From: Streptomyces sp. NBC_01296
GTDB taxonomy: Bacteria; Actinomycetota; Actinomycetes; Streptomycetales; Streptomycetaceae
Length of the DNA: 64,000 bases
Direction: 5' to 3'
Assembly (NCBI RefSeq): GCF_035984415.1
Contig: NZ_CP130720.1
Coordinates: 1,550,001 to 1,614,000 of the forward strand
Position 1 is the stretch's first letter; each line of letters begins with the position of its first letter. This document shows, in pieces, positions 26,817 through 35,220 of the stretch. Made by a program: the position numbers and the translations under genes. Below the pieces are notes generated by a model. That model searched no databases. It was not told where the DNA came from and saw nothing but the letters and a program-made list of their open reading frames with translations.

Positions 26817-27332
26817 GTGCAGCCCGAGGGTACGAACGGCACCAGTGACGGCGGGCTCGCGGTGCCCATGGCATGGCTCTATGCGGAGTACATCGCCGAC
26901 GAACTGCTGCGCACGGGCCGGCTGATCCCGGTCAGTACCCTGGAGTTCCGCGCCGGGCGGGACACGCTCGCGCTGACGATCTACCTCTCCGACGCGGCCG
27001 GCGAGCTCTCCGGGATCCGGGTGGTCTCGCAGCTCGACGAATGGCTGTCGCTGACGGCGTACGGGCACCCCTGGCGGGACTGGGTGCACACCCGGTTCCT
27101 CGCGCTGGGCGAGGAGGCGAGGGAGCACGGCCGCGGTGAGGACCCGGACCTCGAACTGGCCCGGGCGGCCTGGCGCTGGCTGGACCGCACCGAACTGTTC
27201 GCCACCAACCTCGACCCGGGCCGGCACGGCCACGCCGACGCCCCGCTGGGCCTGGACGAGAACGCGCGGGTGTGGACCCCGGCCTGGCAGCTCGGGCTGC
27301 CGCTGGGGCACTTGGCGATGCACCTGTTCTGA
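26817..27332 (+). CDS. Conserved-looking hypothetical protein
   Basis: About 171 residues, soluble, no signal or membrane helix. The sequence is rich in Trp and acidic residues (AWLYAEYIADELL, LDEWLSLTAYGHPWRDWVH, WRWLDRTELFATN). Codon use is typical of the genome and a good ribosome site (ggagaaggtgg) precedes GTG 26817, so it is a real gene. It lies 174 bp downstream of the ECF sigma gene on the same strand and could share its regulon. It does not look like an anti-sigma factor: no zinc motif and no membrane part. I do not recognise the family. Confidence 0.7.
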   Translation: MQPEGTNGTSDGGLAVPMAWLYAEYIADELLRTGRLIPVSTLEFRAGRDTLALTIYLSDAAGELSGIRVVSQLDEWLSLTAYGHPWRDWVHTRFLALGEEAREHGRGEDPDLELARAAWRWLDRTELFATNLDPGRHGHADAPLGLDENARVWTPAWQLGLPLGHLAMHLF

Positions 27333-27395
27333 CGCGGGGAGCTCCGAGGCGGGGCACCGGCGCGGGGCACGTGCCGGACGCGGAAGCCCCGCGGG

Positions 27396-27809
27396 TCAGG
27401 CGGGCCGGTGCGGGCCCGGCGCCTCGGCCGGATCCATCACCAGGCCGGTGAAATCGGCCTCGTTGCGCTCGGCCCGGGTGACGTACCACCGGGCGATCAG
27501 CCACATCACCGGGTACACCACCAGGCCGAGCGCCACCCAGACCAGCGGCCCCGAGGAGGAGCGCGGCAGCGCGAACAGCACCGGCAGCGTCCCGACGACC
27601 AGCGCGAGGGCGCCCAGCACGCCGAGCCCGGCCCGGAGCTGGCTGCGCATCAGGGCCCGTACGTAGGTGGCGCCCAGGGTGGTCTGCTCGGAGATCTCCG
27701 AACGGGCCGGGGTGTGCGCGGGCGGGCGGCGGCGGGCGCCGCGGGGCACACCCGTGACGATCTCCCGCCGGGGCGGCGGCGGCTGGTGCTGCGGCTGCTG
27801 CTCGGCCAT
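27396..27809 (-). CDS. Small two-helix membrane protein (DUF485-like layout)
   Basis: About 137 residues. A Gln/Pro-rich cytoplasmic N-terminus precedes two membrane helices (LGVLGALALVVGTLPVLFAL and VWVALGLVVYPVMWLIARW) and a charged tail with VTRAERNEADF. The plan resembles DUF485 proteins that accompany solute:sodium symporters, but no symporter is adjacent. ATG 27809; it lies 26 bp downstream of the glycosylase gene on the same strand, so co-transcription is likely. Confidence 0.7.
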   Translation of the reverse strand: MAEQQPQHQPPPPRREIVTGVPRGARRRPPAHTPARSEISEQTTLGATYVRALMRSQLRAGLGVLGALALVVGTLPVLFALPRSSSGPLVWVALGLVVYPVMWLIARWYVTRAERNEADFTGLVMDPAEAPGPHRPA

Positions 27810-27835
27810 GGGGCCGGAGTCTACGCAGGGGGACG

Positions 27836-28696
27836 TCATTTGAGGAGACGGGAGAGCCTGCGGTCGGCGAGCGGCTTGCCGCCGGTCTGGCAGGTGGGGC
27901 AGTACTGGAGCGAGGAGTCGGCGAACGACACCGAGCGGACGGTGTCCCCGCACACCGGGCACGGCTCCCCGTCCCGGCCGTGCACCTGCAGCCCGCTCTT
28001 CTTCTCGGCCTTGAGGTTCCCGGCGGCCACGCCGTGCGCGCGCTCGACGGCCTCCCGCAGGGTCCGCCGGACGGCCTCGTACAGGTGGGTGATCTGCTCC
28101 TCGTCGAAGGAGGCGGCCAGTTTGAAGGGCGAGACCTTCGCGGCGTGCAGGATCTCGTCGCTGTAGGCGTTCCCGATCCCCGCGATGACGCCCTGATCGC
28201 GCAGCACGCCCTTGATCTGCCGTCGCTCCCCGGCGAGGAGCGAGGCGAACGCGTCCCGGTCGAAGCCCTCGGAGAGCGGGTCGGGGCCGAGGCGGGCGAT
28301 GCCGGGCACCTCCTGGGGGTCGCGGACGACGTACACCGCGAGGCGCTTCTGGGTGCCGGCTTCGGTGAGGTCGAAGCCGCCGCCGCCCTCGAGGACGACG
28401 CGGAGCGCGAGCGGCCCCTTGCCGGGGCGGGGCGGTTTGTCGGGCAGGGTGTCCTGCCAGCGGAGCCAGCCGGCCCGGGCCAGGTGGGTGACGAGGTGGA
28501 GTTCGCCGATCCGGATCGCGAGGAACTTGCCGTGCCGGGTGGTGGACCCGGCCGGCTGCCCGCCCAGGGCGGTGAGCGGCGGGTCGTACGTCTTGAGCAC
28601 GCTGACGGCGAGCGGGAGGACGCGCTCCACCACCCGCCCGGCGAGGTGCTCGTCGAGGAACTCCCTCAGGGCCTCGACCTCGGGCAGCTCGGGCAT
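27836..28696 (-). CDS. Fpg/Nei-family DNA glycosylase
   Basis: About 286 residues. It begins with MPELPEVEALREFLD, where Pro1 after Met removal is the catalytic nucleophile and Glu2 assists. It continues with the helix-two-turn-helix region (VIAGIGNAYSDEILHAAKVSP) and ends with a zinc finger CPVC...CPTC. Such enzymes excise oxidised bases and nick the abasic site. The finger ends in TGGKPLADRRLSRLLK, a variant of the usual end, so it is probably one of the actinobacterial Nei-like paralogues. Confidence 0.93.
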   Translation of the reverse strand: MPELPEVEALREFLDEHLAGRVVERVLPLAVSVLKTYDPPLTALGGQPAGSTTRHGKFLAIRIGELHLVTHLARAGWLRWQDTLPDKPPRPGKGPLALRVVLEGGGGFDLTEAGTQKRLAVYVVRDPQEVPGIARLGPDPLSEGFDRDAFASLLAGERRQIKGVLRDQGVIAGIGNAYSDEILHAAKVSPFKLAASFDEEQITHLYEAVRRTLREAVERAHGVAAGNLKAEKKSGLQVHGRDGEPCPVCGDTVRSVSFADSSLQYCPTCQTGGKPLADRRLSRLLK

Positions 28697-28795
28697 GCAC
28701 CCAGCCTGCCGCGCGAGCCCCGTACCGGCGACCCGAACCGGGAGCTGCACGCCGGGCCCGCACCGCTCGGGCCGGGGCGGCGGTGGAGGTGGAGG

Positions 28796-30841
28796 TCAGG
28801 ACATCGCGAACTCGCACCAGACGCATTTGCCGCTGCCCCGGGACTCCACGCCCCAGACGTCCGCCAGGCGGTCCACCAGCATCAGCCCGCGGCCCGAGAC
28901 GCCCGATTCGCCCGCCTCGCGGCGGCGCGGGAGCGCGCTGGAGCGGTCCTCGACCTCGACGCGGAGTCTGCGCTGCGCACCCGGCAGGACCCGCAGGGTC
29001 ACGATCGCCGGGCCGTCCGTGTGCATCAGGGCGTTCACGATGAGCTCGTCCGCGACGAGTTCGATCTCGTCGGACCGTTCCCGCGCGCCCCACGACCGGA
29101 CCGCCGCGCCGATCATGTGGCGGGCCGCGACCAGGGCTTCCGGGTCTCCCGGGGCCACGTGCTGCTGGAGGCGGCCGCCGCCCTGCGGGGCCTCCTCCGC
29201 CTGGCGGCGCAGCAGGAGCAGCGCCATGTCGTCGTCGCCGCCCCGCTCGTCGATCACCCCGCACAGCCGGTCCGCCAGCCGTGGCAGGTCCGCCGGTCCG
29301 CTCCGGATCAGCGCGGTGAGCAGTTGGATCCCGTCGTCCAGGTCCGCGCCGGGATGCTCCACAAGGCCGTCCGTGCAGAGCAGGATGGTTTCTCCCGGGT
29401 CCAGTTCCACGGTGGTCACCGGGTACTCCAGGCGGCCGAACTCCGCCGACAGGCCCAGCGGCATCCCGCCCTCCACGGGCAGCCGCCGGCAGTCGCCGTC
29501 CCGGGTGCGCAGCAGCGGGTCGATGTGCCCGGCCCGGACCAGCTGCAGCACGCCCGTGGTGAGGTCGGCCTCCACGTACGTGCAGGTCGCGAAGCGGTCG
29601 GTGTCGAGTTCGTGCAGGAAGACCGAGGCCCGGGCCACGACGGTGCCCGGCGAGTGGCCTTCGGCGGCGTACGCGCGCAGCACGATCCGCAGTTGGCCCA
29701 TGACCGCAGCGGCGTGCGTGTCGTGCCCCTGGACGTCGCCGATGACCGCCCCGACCCGGCCTCCCGGCAGTGGGATGACGTCGTACCAGTCGCCGCCGAT
29801 GTCCTGGCCCATCCGGGCGGAGCGGTACCGTACGGCGATCTCCGCACCCGGCACCGAGGGGATCCGGCGCGGGAGCATCGCCTGCTGGAGGCCTTCCGCC
29901 AGGTCGTGCTCCTGCTCCAGCAGCATCGCCCGCTGGAGGCTCTGCGCGATGCTGCTGCCCAGTGCGACCAGCAGGTTCCGCTCGTCCTGGGTGAAGCCGT
30001 CCTTGTCCTGGTAGAGCAGTCCGATCGCGCCGATCGGGCGGGCCTGGGCGATCAGCGGCAGGTAGGCGGCCGCCGAGATCTCCATGGACGAGATCTTGGA
30101 CCAGAGATCGGGATATCCCTCGGCGAACTCCTCGGCGGAGTCGAGGAAGCGCGGTTGCAGCGAGCGGACGACCTCGCTCATCGGGTACTGCTCGTCGATC
30201 CGGGTGTACCGGGTGCCGGGTACGAAACTGTCGGCGGGCCCCTCGGCCACGAGGTGGATCCGCCCGGCCTCGACCAGGCCCATCACCATGCCCATGGAGC
30301 CGAGCCGCTCCAGACCGTGGGCGTCGCCGATGACGTCGATGACGTCCCGCACGGTCCGGGCGTGGGCGAGCGCGGCGGTGGTGCTCTCGACGACGGAGGT
30401 CTGACGGCGCCGCGCCTCGTCGAGGCCGAGGCGTTCCGCCGAGTGGCTGAGTTCGTCGGTGGCGTCGCGGACGATGCCGATGATCCGGAACGGGCGGCCG
30501 TCGGGGCCGCGCATGACGCGGCCCTGGGTGTGCGTCCAGCGCAGCCGGCCGTCCTGGCAGCGGATCCGGAAGTAGGCGCCGTAGTTGTCCTCGGCGCTCT
30601 TGAGGGCGCTGGAGACGAGGGCGTCGAGCCGGACCGCCTCGGTGGGCGGGACGCGCGAGGAGAGGGATTCGGGCCGTCCGTCGTACTCCTCGGGCGTCAT
30701 GTCGTAGACGTCGAGGGCCGCTGCGTCCAGGTGCAGGAGACCGGTGTCCAGGTCCCAGTCGAAACTGCCCATGCGGTTCAGCGAGAGCGACCGGTCCGGG
30801 TGTGCGGGCCAGTCGTCCGGCAGCGATACGGTGGTCGGCAC
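28796..30841 (-). CDS. PAS-GAF-PP2C (SpoIIE)-HATPase regulatory protein
   Basis: About 681 residues. A PAS/PAC domain occupies about residues 20-130 (FDWDLDTGLLHLDAAALDVY, WTHTQGRVMRGPDG). A GAF domain lies at about 150-300 (FTQDERNLLVALGSSIAQSL). The SpoIIE-type phosphatase (about 325-545) has IGGDWYDVIPL, GDVQGHDTHAA and GGDDDMALLLLR metal-binding motifs. The end is a HATPase_c anti-sigma kinase-like domain (VADELIVNALMH, SGRGLMLVDRLAD). Such proteins reset partner-switch pathways of anti-sigma antagonists. GTG 30841 is the best start. Its partner sigma system is not in the window. Confidence 0.92.
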   Translation of the reverse strand: MPTTVSLPDDWPAHPDRSLSLNRMGSFDWDLDTGLLHLDAAALDVYDMTPEEYDGRPESLSSRVPPTEAVRLDALVSSALKSAEDNYGAYFRIRCQDGRLRWTHTQGRVMRGPDGRPFRIIGIVRDATDELSHSAERLGLDEARRRQTSVVESTTAALAHARTVRDVIDVIGDAHGLERLGSMGMVMGLVEAGRIHLVAEGPADSFVPGTRYTRIDEQYPMSEVVRSLQPRFLDSAEEFAEGYPDLWSKISSMEISAAAYLPLIAQARPIGAIGLLYQDKDGFTQDERNLLVALGSSIAQSLQRAMLLEQEHDLAEGLQQAMLPRRIPSVPGAEIAVRYRSARMGQDIGGDWYDVIPLPGGRVGAVIGDVQGHDTHAAAVMGQLRIVLRAYAAEGHSPGTVVARASVFLHELDTDRFATCTYVEADLTTGVLQLVRAGHIDPLLRTRDGDCRRLPVEGGMPLGLSAEFGRLEYPVTTVELDPGETILLCTDGLVEHPGADLDDGIQLLTALIRSGPADLPRLADRLCGVIDERGGDDDMALLLLRRQAEEAPQGGGRLQQHVAPGDPEALVAARHMIGAAVRSWGARERSDEIELVADELIVNALMHTDGPAIVTLRVLPGAQRRLRVEVEDRSSALPRRREAGESGVSGRGLMLVDRLADVWGVESRGSGKCVWCEFAMS

Positions 30842-30866
30842 CGATCCACCATGACACACGGGCCGG

Positions 30867-32180
30867 TCAGGCGCTCCCCCGCGAGCGGGCGGCATCCGAG
30901 CGCGACTGCTGCAGGCCCGGGGCTCCGAAGGGGTCGTGCGGGGCGAACGGGTCATCGGCGTCGTACGGGGCGTTCGGCGGCTGCACCGGGCCGTCGGACC
31001 CCGGCGGGATCCCCGGGTCGGCCGGGACCTGCGGGGGCAGGTCGGAGGGGACGTCCGAGAGGGCGTCCGGGGGGACGTCGCCCGGCGGGTTCCCGGGCGC
31101 ATCGGAGCGCGGCCGCGCGGGCGGCTGCGCAGGCTGCTGCCGCTGCGGGGCCGGTTGCGTGCCCGCCTGCGGACCGTCCGGCCGGGCCTGCTCGCCCTGC
31201 GGCACGCAGTCCGTGGCCTGGGGGGCGGGGAGCCCGGCGGCACCGCCCGGCGGCTTCGGCGGGGCGGGCGGCGCGGTCCGGGCCAGGCCGTTCGCACCCG
31301 CGTTCGCATCGGTCTCGGGCGGGGCGCACGGCTCCGGCGAGGCGACCCCGGGCGCGGTCACAGGGCCTACGGGGATGCCGTCCGCCGGGTCGAACGCGGG
31401 GACCACCTGCGGGGTGCGGTCCTGGGCGCCGTCGTCGCCGGTCTTGCGCTCGAGCCAGGTGTTGTCGGCGATGTTGACGATGACCAGGCTCTTGATCGCG
31501 TTCGGGGTCGGTTCGATGACGATCACCTGCTGCGGCTGGTAGCCGCTCCACCGGTCCCCCTTGAGCGCCGGGGAGCCCTTGGCGGCGCGCGGCGCGAGCA
31601 GCGGATTTCCGCCGCCGCAGCGGACGCGCGGCATGCCGTGGTCGTCGACGAGGACGGCGGTGCCGGCCTGCAGGACGGACTGGAAGCCGACCGCGCGGCC
31701 GTCGCGGAAGGCGTGGTTCGTGACCCGGGTGTCGGCGCGCAGGACGACCGGGGTGAGACCGCGCAGGAACTCGGGGATCTTCGCGGTCTCGATGGAGGCG
31801 CCCTGGGCGAAGGCCTTGGCCTTGGCGTCGGCCTCGGTGAGGCTGCGCAGCTGCTGTTCCACGTCGCAGCTGCCCAGCCGCTGGGTGCCGCCGTACAGGC
31901 CGGGGGTGGCCGCATTGACGGTCCGGATCCCCTGGCCGGTCGGGTTGGGCAGCGGGGGCTGCGCGGGAGCGGACTCACGGGTGGCGGAGGAGGTGGTGAA
32001 GGGGTCGGGCCCGGCCGTGGCCACGGGCTGGAGCAGGACCTCGTGGCTCTCGGGTCCGGGCGCGCTCTGGGGCTCCTCGGAGCTGCCGCAGGCCGCGGCG
32101 AGCAGACCGAGGAGCGTGAAGAGGGCTGCGCGGGCCGGTGTATGACGACGCGGCGCCTGACGGGGTGTCCGTACGTACAC
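30867..32180 (-). CDS. Lipoprotein with proline-rich C-terminal region (DUF6777-like)
   Basis: About 437 residues. The signal peptide ends in a lipobox (LLGLLAAACGSS). A conserved-looking domain covers about residues 45-250 with VLLQPVATAGPDPFTTSSA, LRSLTEADAKAKAFAQ and LVIVNIADNTWLERK. The remaining 190 residues are Pro/Gly/Asp-rich and of low complexity. I believe the domain corresponds to DUF6777, from memory of its opening; no function is known. GTG 32180 has a gggag ribosome site. It lies 25 bp upstream of the SpoIIE-type gene on the same strand. Confidence 0.72.
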   Translation of the reverse strand: MYVRTPRQAPRRHTPARAALFTLLGLLAAACGSSEEPQSAPGPESHEVLLQPVATAGPDPFTTSSATRESAPAQPPLPNPTGQGIRTVNAATPGLYGGTQRLGSCDVEQQLRSLTEADAKAKAFAQGASIETAKIPEFLRGLTPVVLRADTRVTNHAFRDGRAVGFQSVLQAGTAVLVDDHGMPRVRCGGGNPLLAPRAAKGSPALKGDRWSGYQPQQVIVIEPTPNAIKSLVIVNIADNTWLERKTGDDGAQDRTPQVVPAFDPADGIPVGPVTAPGVASPEPCAPPETDANAGANGLARTAPPAPPKPPGGAAGLPAPQATDCVPQGEQARPDGPQAGTQPAPQRQQPAQPPARPRSDAPGNPPGDVPPDALSDVPSDLPPQVPADPGIPPGSDGPVQPPNAPYDADDPFAPHDPFGAPGLQQSRSDAARSRGSA

Positions 32181-32275
32181 GTTGATTCTCCCTTTTCGCC
32201 CCGGTTGCTCCCTCTTGTCTGCCGTATCCGCGGGAGGGCCGCAACCGGAGCGCCGGGACGAATCCCGGGCCGCGT

Positions 32276-32331
32276 CTTGAACATGTTCAAGGAACCTCGT
32301 AAGGTCACGACCGTGAGTTGAACGCGTTCAA
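32276..32331. promoter_or_regulatory. Twin palindromic operators (TTGAAC-NN-GTTCAA)
   Basis: Two perfect palindromes, CTTGAACATGTTCAAG (32276-32291) and TTGAACGCGTTCAA (32318-32331), share TTGAACxxGTTCAA and have centres 41 bp apart, about four helical turns. The first overlaps the -35 of the promoter described next; the second lies just past the expected transcription start. This is the pattern of a dimeric (TetR-type) repressor site pair controlling the YndJ-DUF1990-LMF operon. Confidence 0.75.
32277..32305 (+). promoter_or_regulatory. Sigma-70-like promoter of the YndJ operon
   Basis: TTGAAC (32277-32282) and TAAGGT (32300-32305) with a 17-bp spacer resemble a vegetative -35/-10 pair. The -35 lies inside the first palindrome, so repressor binding would block it. 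The first gene starts 58 bp downstream of the -10. Confidence 0.6.
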
Positions 32332-32363
32332 AGTGTTCGGCCGCATCCGGAGGGGAGTCCGCA

Positions 32364-33230
32364 GTGACGGTACTGGTGCATCTGATCGTCACCCTGGGCA
32401 TGCTCTACGTCGTCCCCGCCGGCCTCCGCCTGATCGACCCGGCCGGGCTGCGCGGGATCGCCCGGATCTGGCCCCTGCTCGCCGCCCCCGGGGCCCTGTG
32501 CCTCTGGCTGCCGCGCGGCAGCGCCGCGACCGTGCTGGCCGTTCTGTATGCGGCGGCCACCCTGGCCCTCGCCGCCCGTGCCCCGGCCCGGCTGCTGCGG
32601 GCCCTGCGGATGCCGGCCGCCAAAACCCGCACCCTCGTGCCGGCCGAGATCGCCGTGTTCACCGCGCTGGTCTCGCCCTCGGTCGCCGGGACCGCCCTCG
32701 TCGCCGAGCGCGCCGGGTACCGGCTGTTCGGCTTCGACCTGGACATCCTGGCGCTGACCGTGCCGCACTTCCACTTCGCCGGGTTCACGGCCGCCCTGGT
32801 CGCCGGGCTGGTGTGCCGGGCCGCCACCCCCGCGCACGGCACGGCGCTGTCCCGATGGGCGGCTTACAGCGTCCCCGCCGGGACCCTGCTGGTCCTCCTC
32901 GGGTACTTCGTGGACGACTGGGCGGAGCTGGCGGGCGCGGTGGTGCTGACCGCCGGGATGTGGGCGGTGGCACTGCTGACCTGGCGGGAGATCCGGCCCG
33001 CCGCCGGGGACCCCACCACCGGGGCGCTGCTCGCGACCTCGGCCGCGGTCCTGGTGGCCACGATGCTGCTCGCCCTGTGGTGGGCGGCCGGCGAGGCGAC
33101 CGGGATCACGCACCCCACCCTGACCTGGATGGCCGCCACCCACGGCCTCGGCAACGCACTCGGATTCGCCCTGTGCTCGGTGCTGGCCTGGCGCCGGCTG
33201 ACCGTCGACCGAATGGAGATCACGCCATGA
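32364..33230 (+). CDS. YndJ-family membrane protein
   Basis: About 288 residues with eight or so hydrophobic segments. The stretch LTVPHFHFAGFTAALVAGL is the conserved core of YndJ-like proteins. The function is unknown. GTG 32364 has a good ribosome site (ggagggg). The stop overlaps the next start as ATGA. Pairing with a DUF1990 protein is a known actinobacterial and bacillar theme. Expression is probably controlled by the two palindromes upstream. Confidence 0.82.
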   Translation: MTVLVHLIVTLGMLYVVPAGLRLIDPAGLRGIARIWPLLAAPGALCLWLPRGSAATVLAVLYAAATLALAARAPARLLRALRMPAAKTRTLVPAEIAVFTALVSPSVAGTALVAERAGYRLFGFDLDILALTVPHFHFAGFTAALVAGLVCRAATPAHGTALSRWAAYSVPAGTLLVLLGYFVDDWAELAGAVVLTAGMWAVALLTWREIRPAAGDPTTGALLATSAAVLVATMLLALWWAAGEATGITHPTLTWMAATHGLGNALGFALCSVLAWRRLTVDRMEITP

Positions 33231-33760
33231 CCCGCCTCATCAGCGCCGGCCGTGACACCGTCAACTACCCCGACCGGGGTGCGACGGGGCGGCGGCCGCT
33301 GCCCGCCGGATACCACCACCTGCACCACCGCACCCGGGTCGGCCACGGGCAGGCCGCCTTCGAGACCGCCGGGACCGCCGTCACCACCTTCGGCGCCCAC
33401 CGGGCCTCGGGCATGCTGGTCCGGGCCGGCCACGGCGCCGTCCGCCCGGGGAGCCGGGTGGTGGTCGGGATCGGCTTCGGGCCGCTGCGGATCGACGCCC
33501 CGTGCGAGGTGATCTGGACCGCCTACGAACCCCACCGGGTCGGGTTCGCGTACGGCACGCTCGCCGGCCACCCGGAGTGCGGGGAGGAGTCCTTCATGGT
33601 GCTCCGGGACCCGGACGGCACGGTGTGGTTCGAGGTGACCGCCTTCAGCCGCCCGGGCACCTGGTACACCCGGCTCGCGGGCCCGGTGATCCCCTTCCTG
33701 CAGCTGCGTTACGCCCGATGGCTGGGCCGTACCGTGCGCAGGCTGGCCGCCGCGGCCTGA
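33227..33760 (+). CDS. DUF1990 family protein
   Basis: About 177 residues. The core LPAGYHHLHHRTRVGHG, VVVGIGFGPLRIDAPCEVIW, VGFAYGTLAGHPECGEESFMV and FSRPGTWYTRLAGPVI match the DUF1990 pattern of small soluble proteins also found in plants. The function is unknown; the fold suggests a lipid- or ligand-binding barrel. It overlaps the YndJ gene by 4 bp and precedes the lipase maturation factor gene by 20 bp, so the three form one transcript. Confidence 0.85.
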   Translation: MTRLISAGRDTVNYPDRGATGRRPLPAGYHHLHHRTRVGHGQAAFETAGTAVTTFGAHRASGMLVRAGHGAVRPGSRVVVGIGFGPLRIDAPCEVIWTAYEPHRVGFAYGTLAGHPECGEESFMVLRDPDGTVWFEVTAFSRPGTWYTRLAGPVIPFLQLRYARWLGRTVRRLAAAA

Positions 33761-33780
33761 TCCGCCCGATACTGGAGGGG

Positions 33781-35220
33781 ATGGACTGGTTCACGGCGCC
33801 CGGTTACTGGCTGGGCCGGCTGGTCTTCCAGCGGGCCCTCGCCGGCGTCTACCTCTTCGCCTTCGTCGCGGCCGCCCTGCAGTTCCGGGCACTGATCGGG
33901 GCGCGCGGCATGCTGCCCGTGCCGCACTATGTGCGGTACGTGCCGTTCAAACACGCCCCGAGCCTGTTCCAACTGCGCTACTCGGACCGGCTCTTCGCCT
34001 GCTGCGCCTGGGCGGGGGCCGCGATGGCCGCGGCCCTGGCCGCGGGGGCGGGGGACCTCGTTCCGCTGGGCGCGGCCATGGGGATGTGGGCGCTGCTGTG
34101 GCTGCTGTACCTGTCGATCGTGAACGTGGGGCAGACCTGGTACGCCTTCGGCTGGGAGTCGCTGCTGCTGGAGGTGGGCTTCCTCGCGGTCTTCCTCGGC
34201 AACGCGCGGGTGGGGCCGCCGGTGCTGGTCCTGTGGCTGCTGCGCTGGGTGGTGTTCCGGGTGGAGTTCGGCGCGGGGCTGATCAAGATGCGCGGGGACT
34301 CGTGCTGGCGCAAGCTGACCTGCCTCTACCACCACCACGAGACGCAGCCGATGCCAGGGCCGCTGAGCTGGTTCTTCCACCATCTGCCGAAGCCGCTGCA
34401 CCGGGTGGAGTGCGCGGCCAACCACGTGACCCAACTGGTCGTCCCGGTGTTGCTGTTCACTCCGCAGCCGGTGGCCTCGTACGCGGCCGGGATCATCGTG
34501 GCGACGCAGCTGTGGCTGGTGCTGTCGGGCAACTTCGCCTGGCTGAACTGGATCACCATCACGGCGGCCCTGCCGGCGGTCGACTTCACGGGGCTCGCAG
34601 GGCCGCCGCCGGCCGCCGCGTCGAGCCCGGCGCCCGTATGGTTCGCGGTCCTGGTGTGCGCGGTGACGGTGCTGGTGCTGGTGCTGAGCCGGCATCCGGT
34701 GCTGAACATGGTCTCGCGGCGCCAGGTGATGAACCGCTCCTTCGACCCCCTGCACCTGGTCAACACGTACGGGGCCTTCGGCACGGTGGGCCGGATCCGG
34801 GACGAGGTGGTGGTCGAGGGCACCGCGGACCCGGTGCCGCGGGAGGACGGCGCGTGGCGGGAGTACGGGTTCAAGGGCAAACCGGGTGATCTGCGGCGGA
34901 TGCCGCGCCAGTTCGCCCCGTACCACCTGCGGCTGGACTGGCTGATGTGGTTCGCGGCGCTCTCCCCCGGCTACGCGCGGGACTGGTTCGGGCCGTTCGT
35001 GGAGCGGCTGCTGGCGGGCGACCGGGACACGCTGCGGCTGATCCGCCACAACCCCTTCCCGGACGCCCCGCCGGTGTACGTGCGGGCCAGGCTGTACCGC
35101 TACCGGTTCACCACCTGGCGGGAGCTGCGCGAGACGGGCGCCTGGTGGCACCGCAGACTGCTGCGCGAGTACCTCCCGCCGACCCGCCTCGCCGAAGCGT
35201 CCTGGTCAGAGCCCGAGTAG
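33781..35220 (+). CDS. Lipase maturation factor family membrane protein
   Basis: About 479 residues with about six to eight membrane helices in the first 340. LMF1-type motifs include FGWESLLLEVGFLAVFLG, RVEFGAGLIKMRGDSCW, HHHETQPMPGPLSWFFHHLP and, later, YGAFGTVGRIRDEVVVEG, EYGFKGKPGDLRRMPRQFAPYHLRLDW split over two blocks. Animal LMF1 helps fold lipases in the ER; bacterial members have no proven role. Third gene of the palindrome-controlled operon. Its last 15 bp overlap the end of the convergent epimerase gene. Confidence 0.9.
   Translation: MDWFTAPGYWLGRLVFQRALAGVYLFAFVAAALQFRALIGARGMLPVPHYVRYVPFKHAPSLFQLRYSDRLFACCAWAGAAMAAALAAGAGDLVPLGAAMGMWALLWLLYLSIVNVGQTWYAFGWESLLLEVGFLAVFLGNARVGPPVLVLWLLRWVVFRVEFGAGLIKMRGDSCWRKLTCLYHHHETQPMPGPLSWFFHHLPKPLHRVECAANHVTQLVVPVLLFTPQPVASYAAGIIVATQLWLVLSGNFAWLNWITITAALPAVDFTGLAGPPPAAASSPAPVWFAVLVCAVTVLVLVLSRHPVLNMVSRRQVMNRSFDPLHLVNTYGAFGTVGRIRDEVVVEGTADPVPREDGAWREYGFKGKPGDLRRMPRQFAPYHLRLDWLMWFAALSPGYARDWFGPFVERLLAGDRDTLRLIRHNPFPDAPPVYVRARLYRYRFTTWRELRETGAWWHRRLLREYLPPTRLAEASWSEPE

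Noticed and set aside
27396..30857. Single long minus-strand frame covering three genes
   Set aside because: Only its last part matches a real protein, the 27396-27809 membrane protein. The rest is out of frame with the glycosylase and phosphatase genes.
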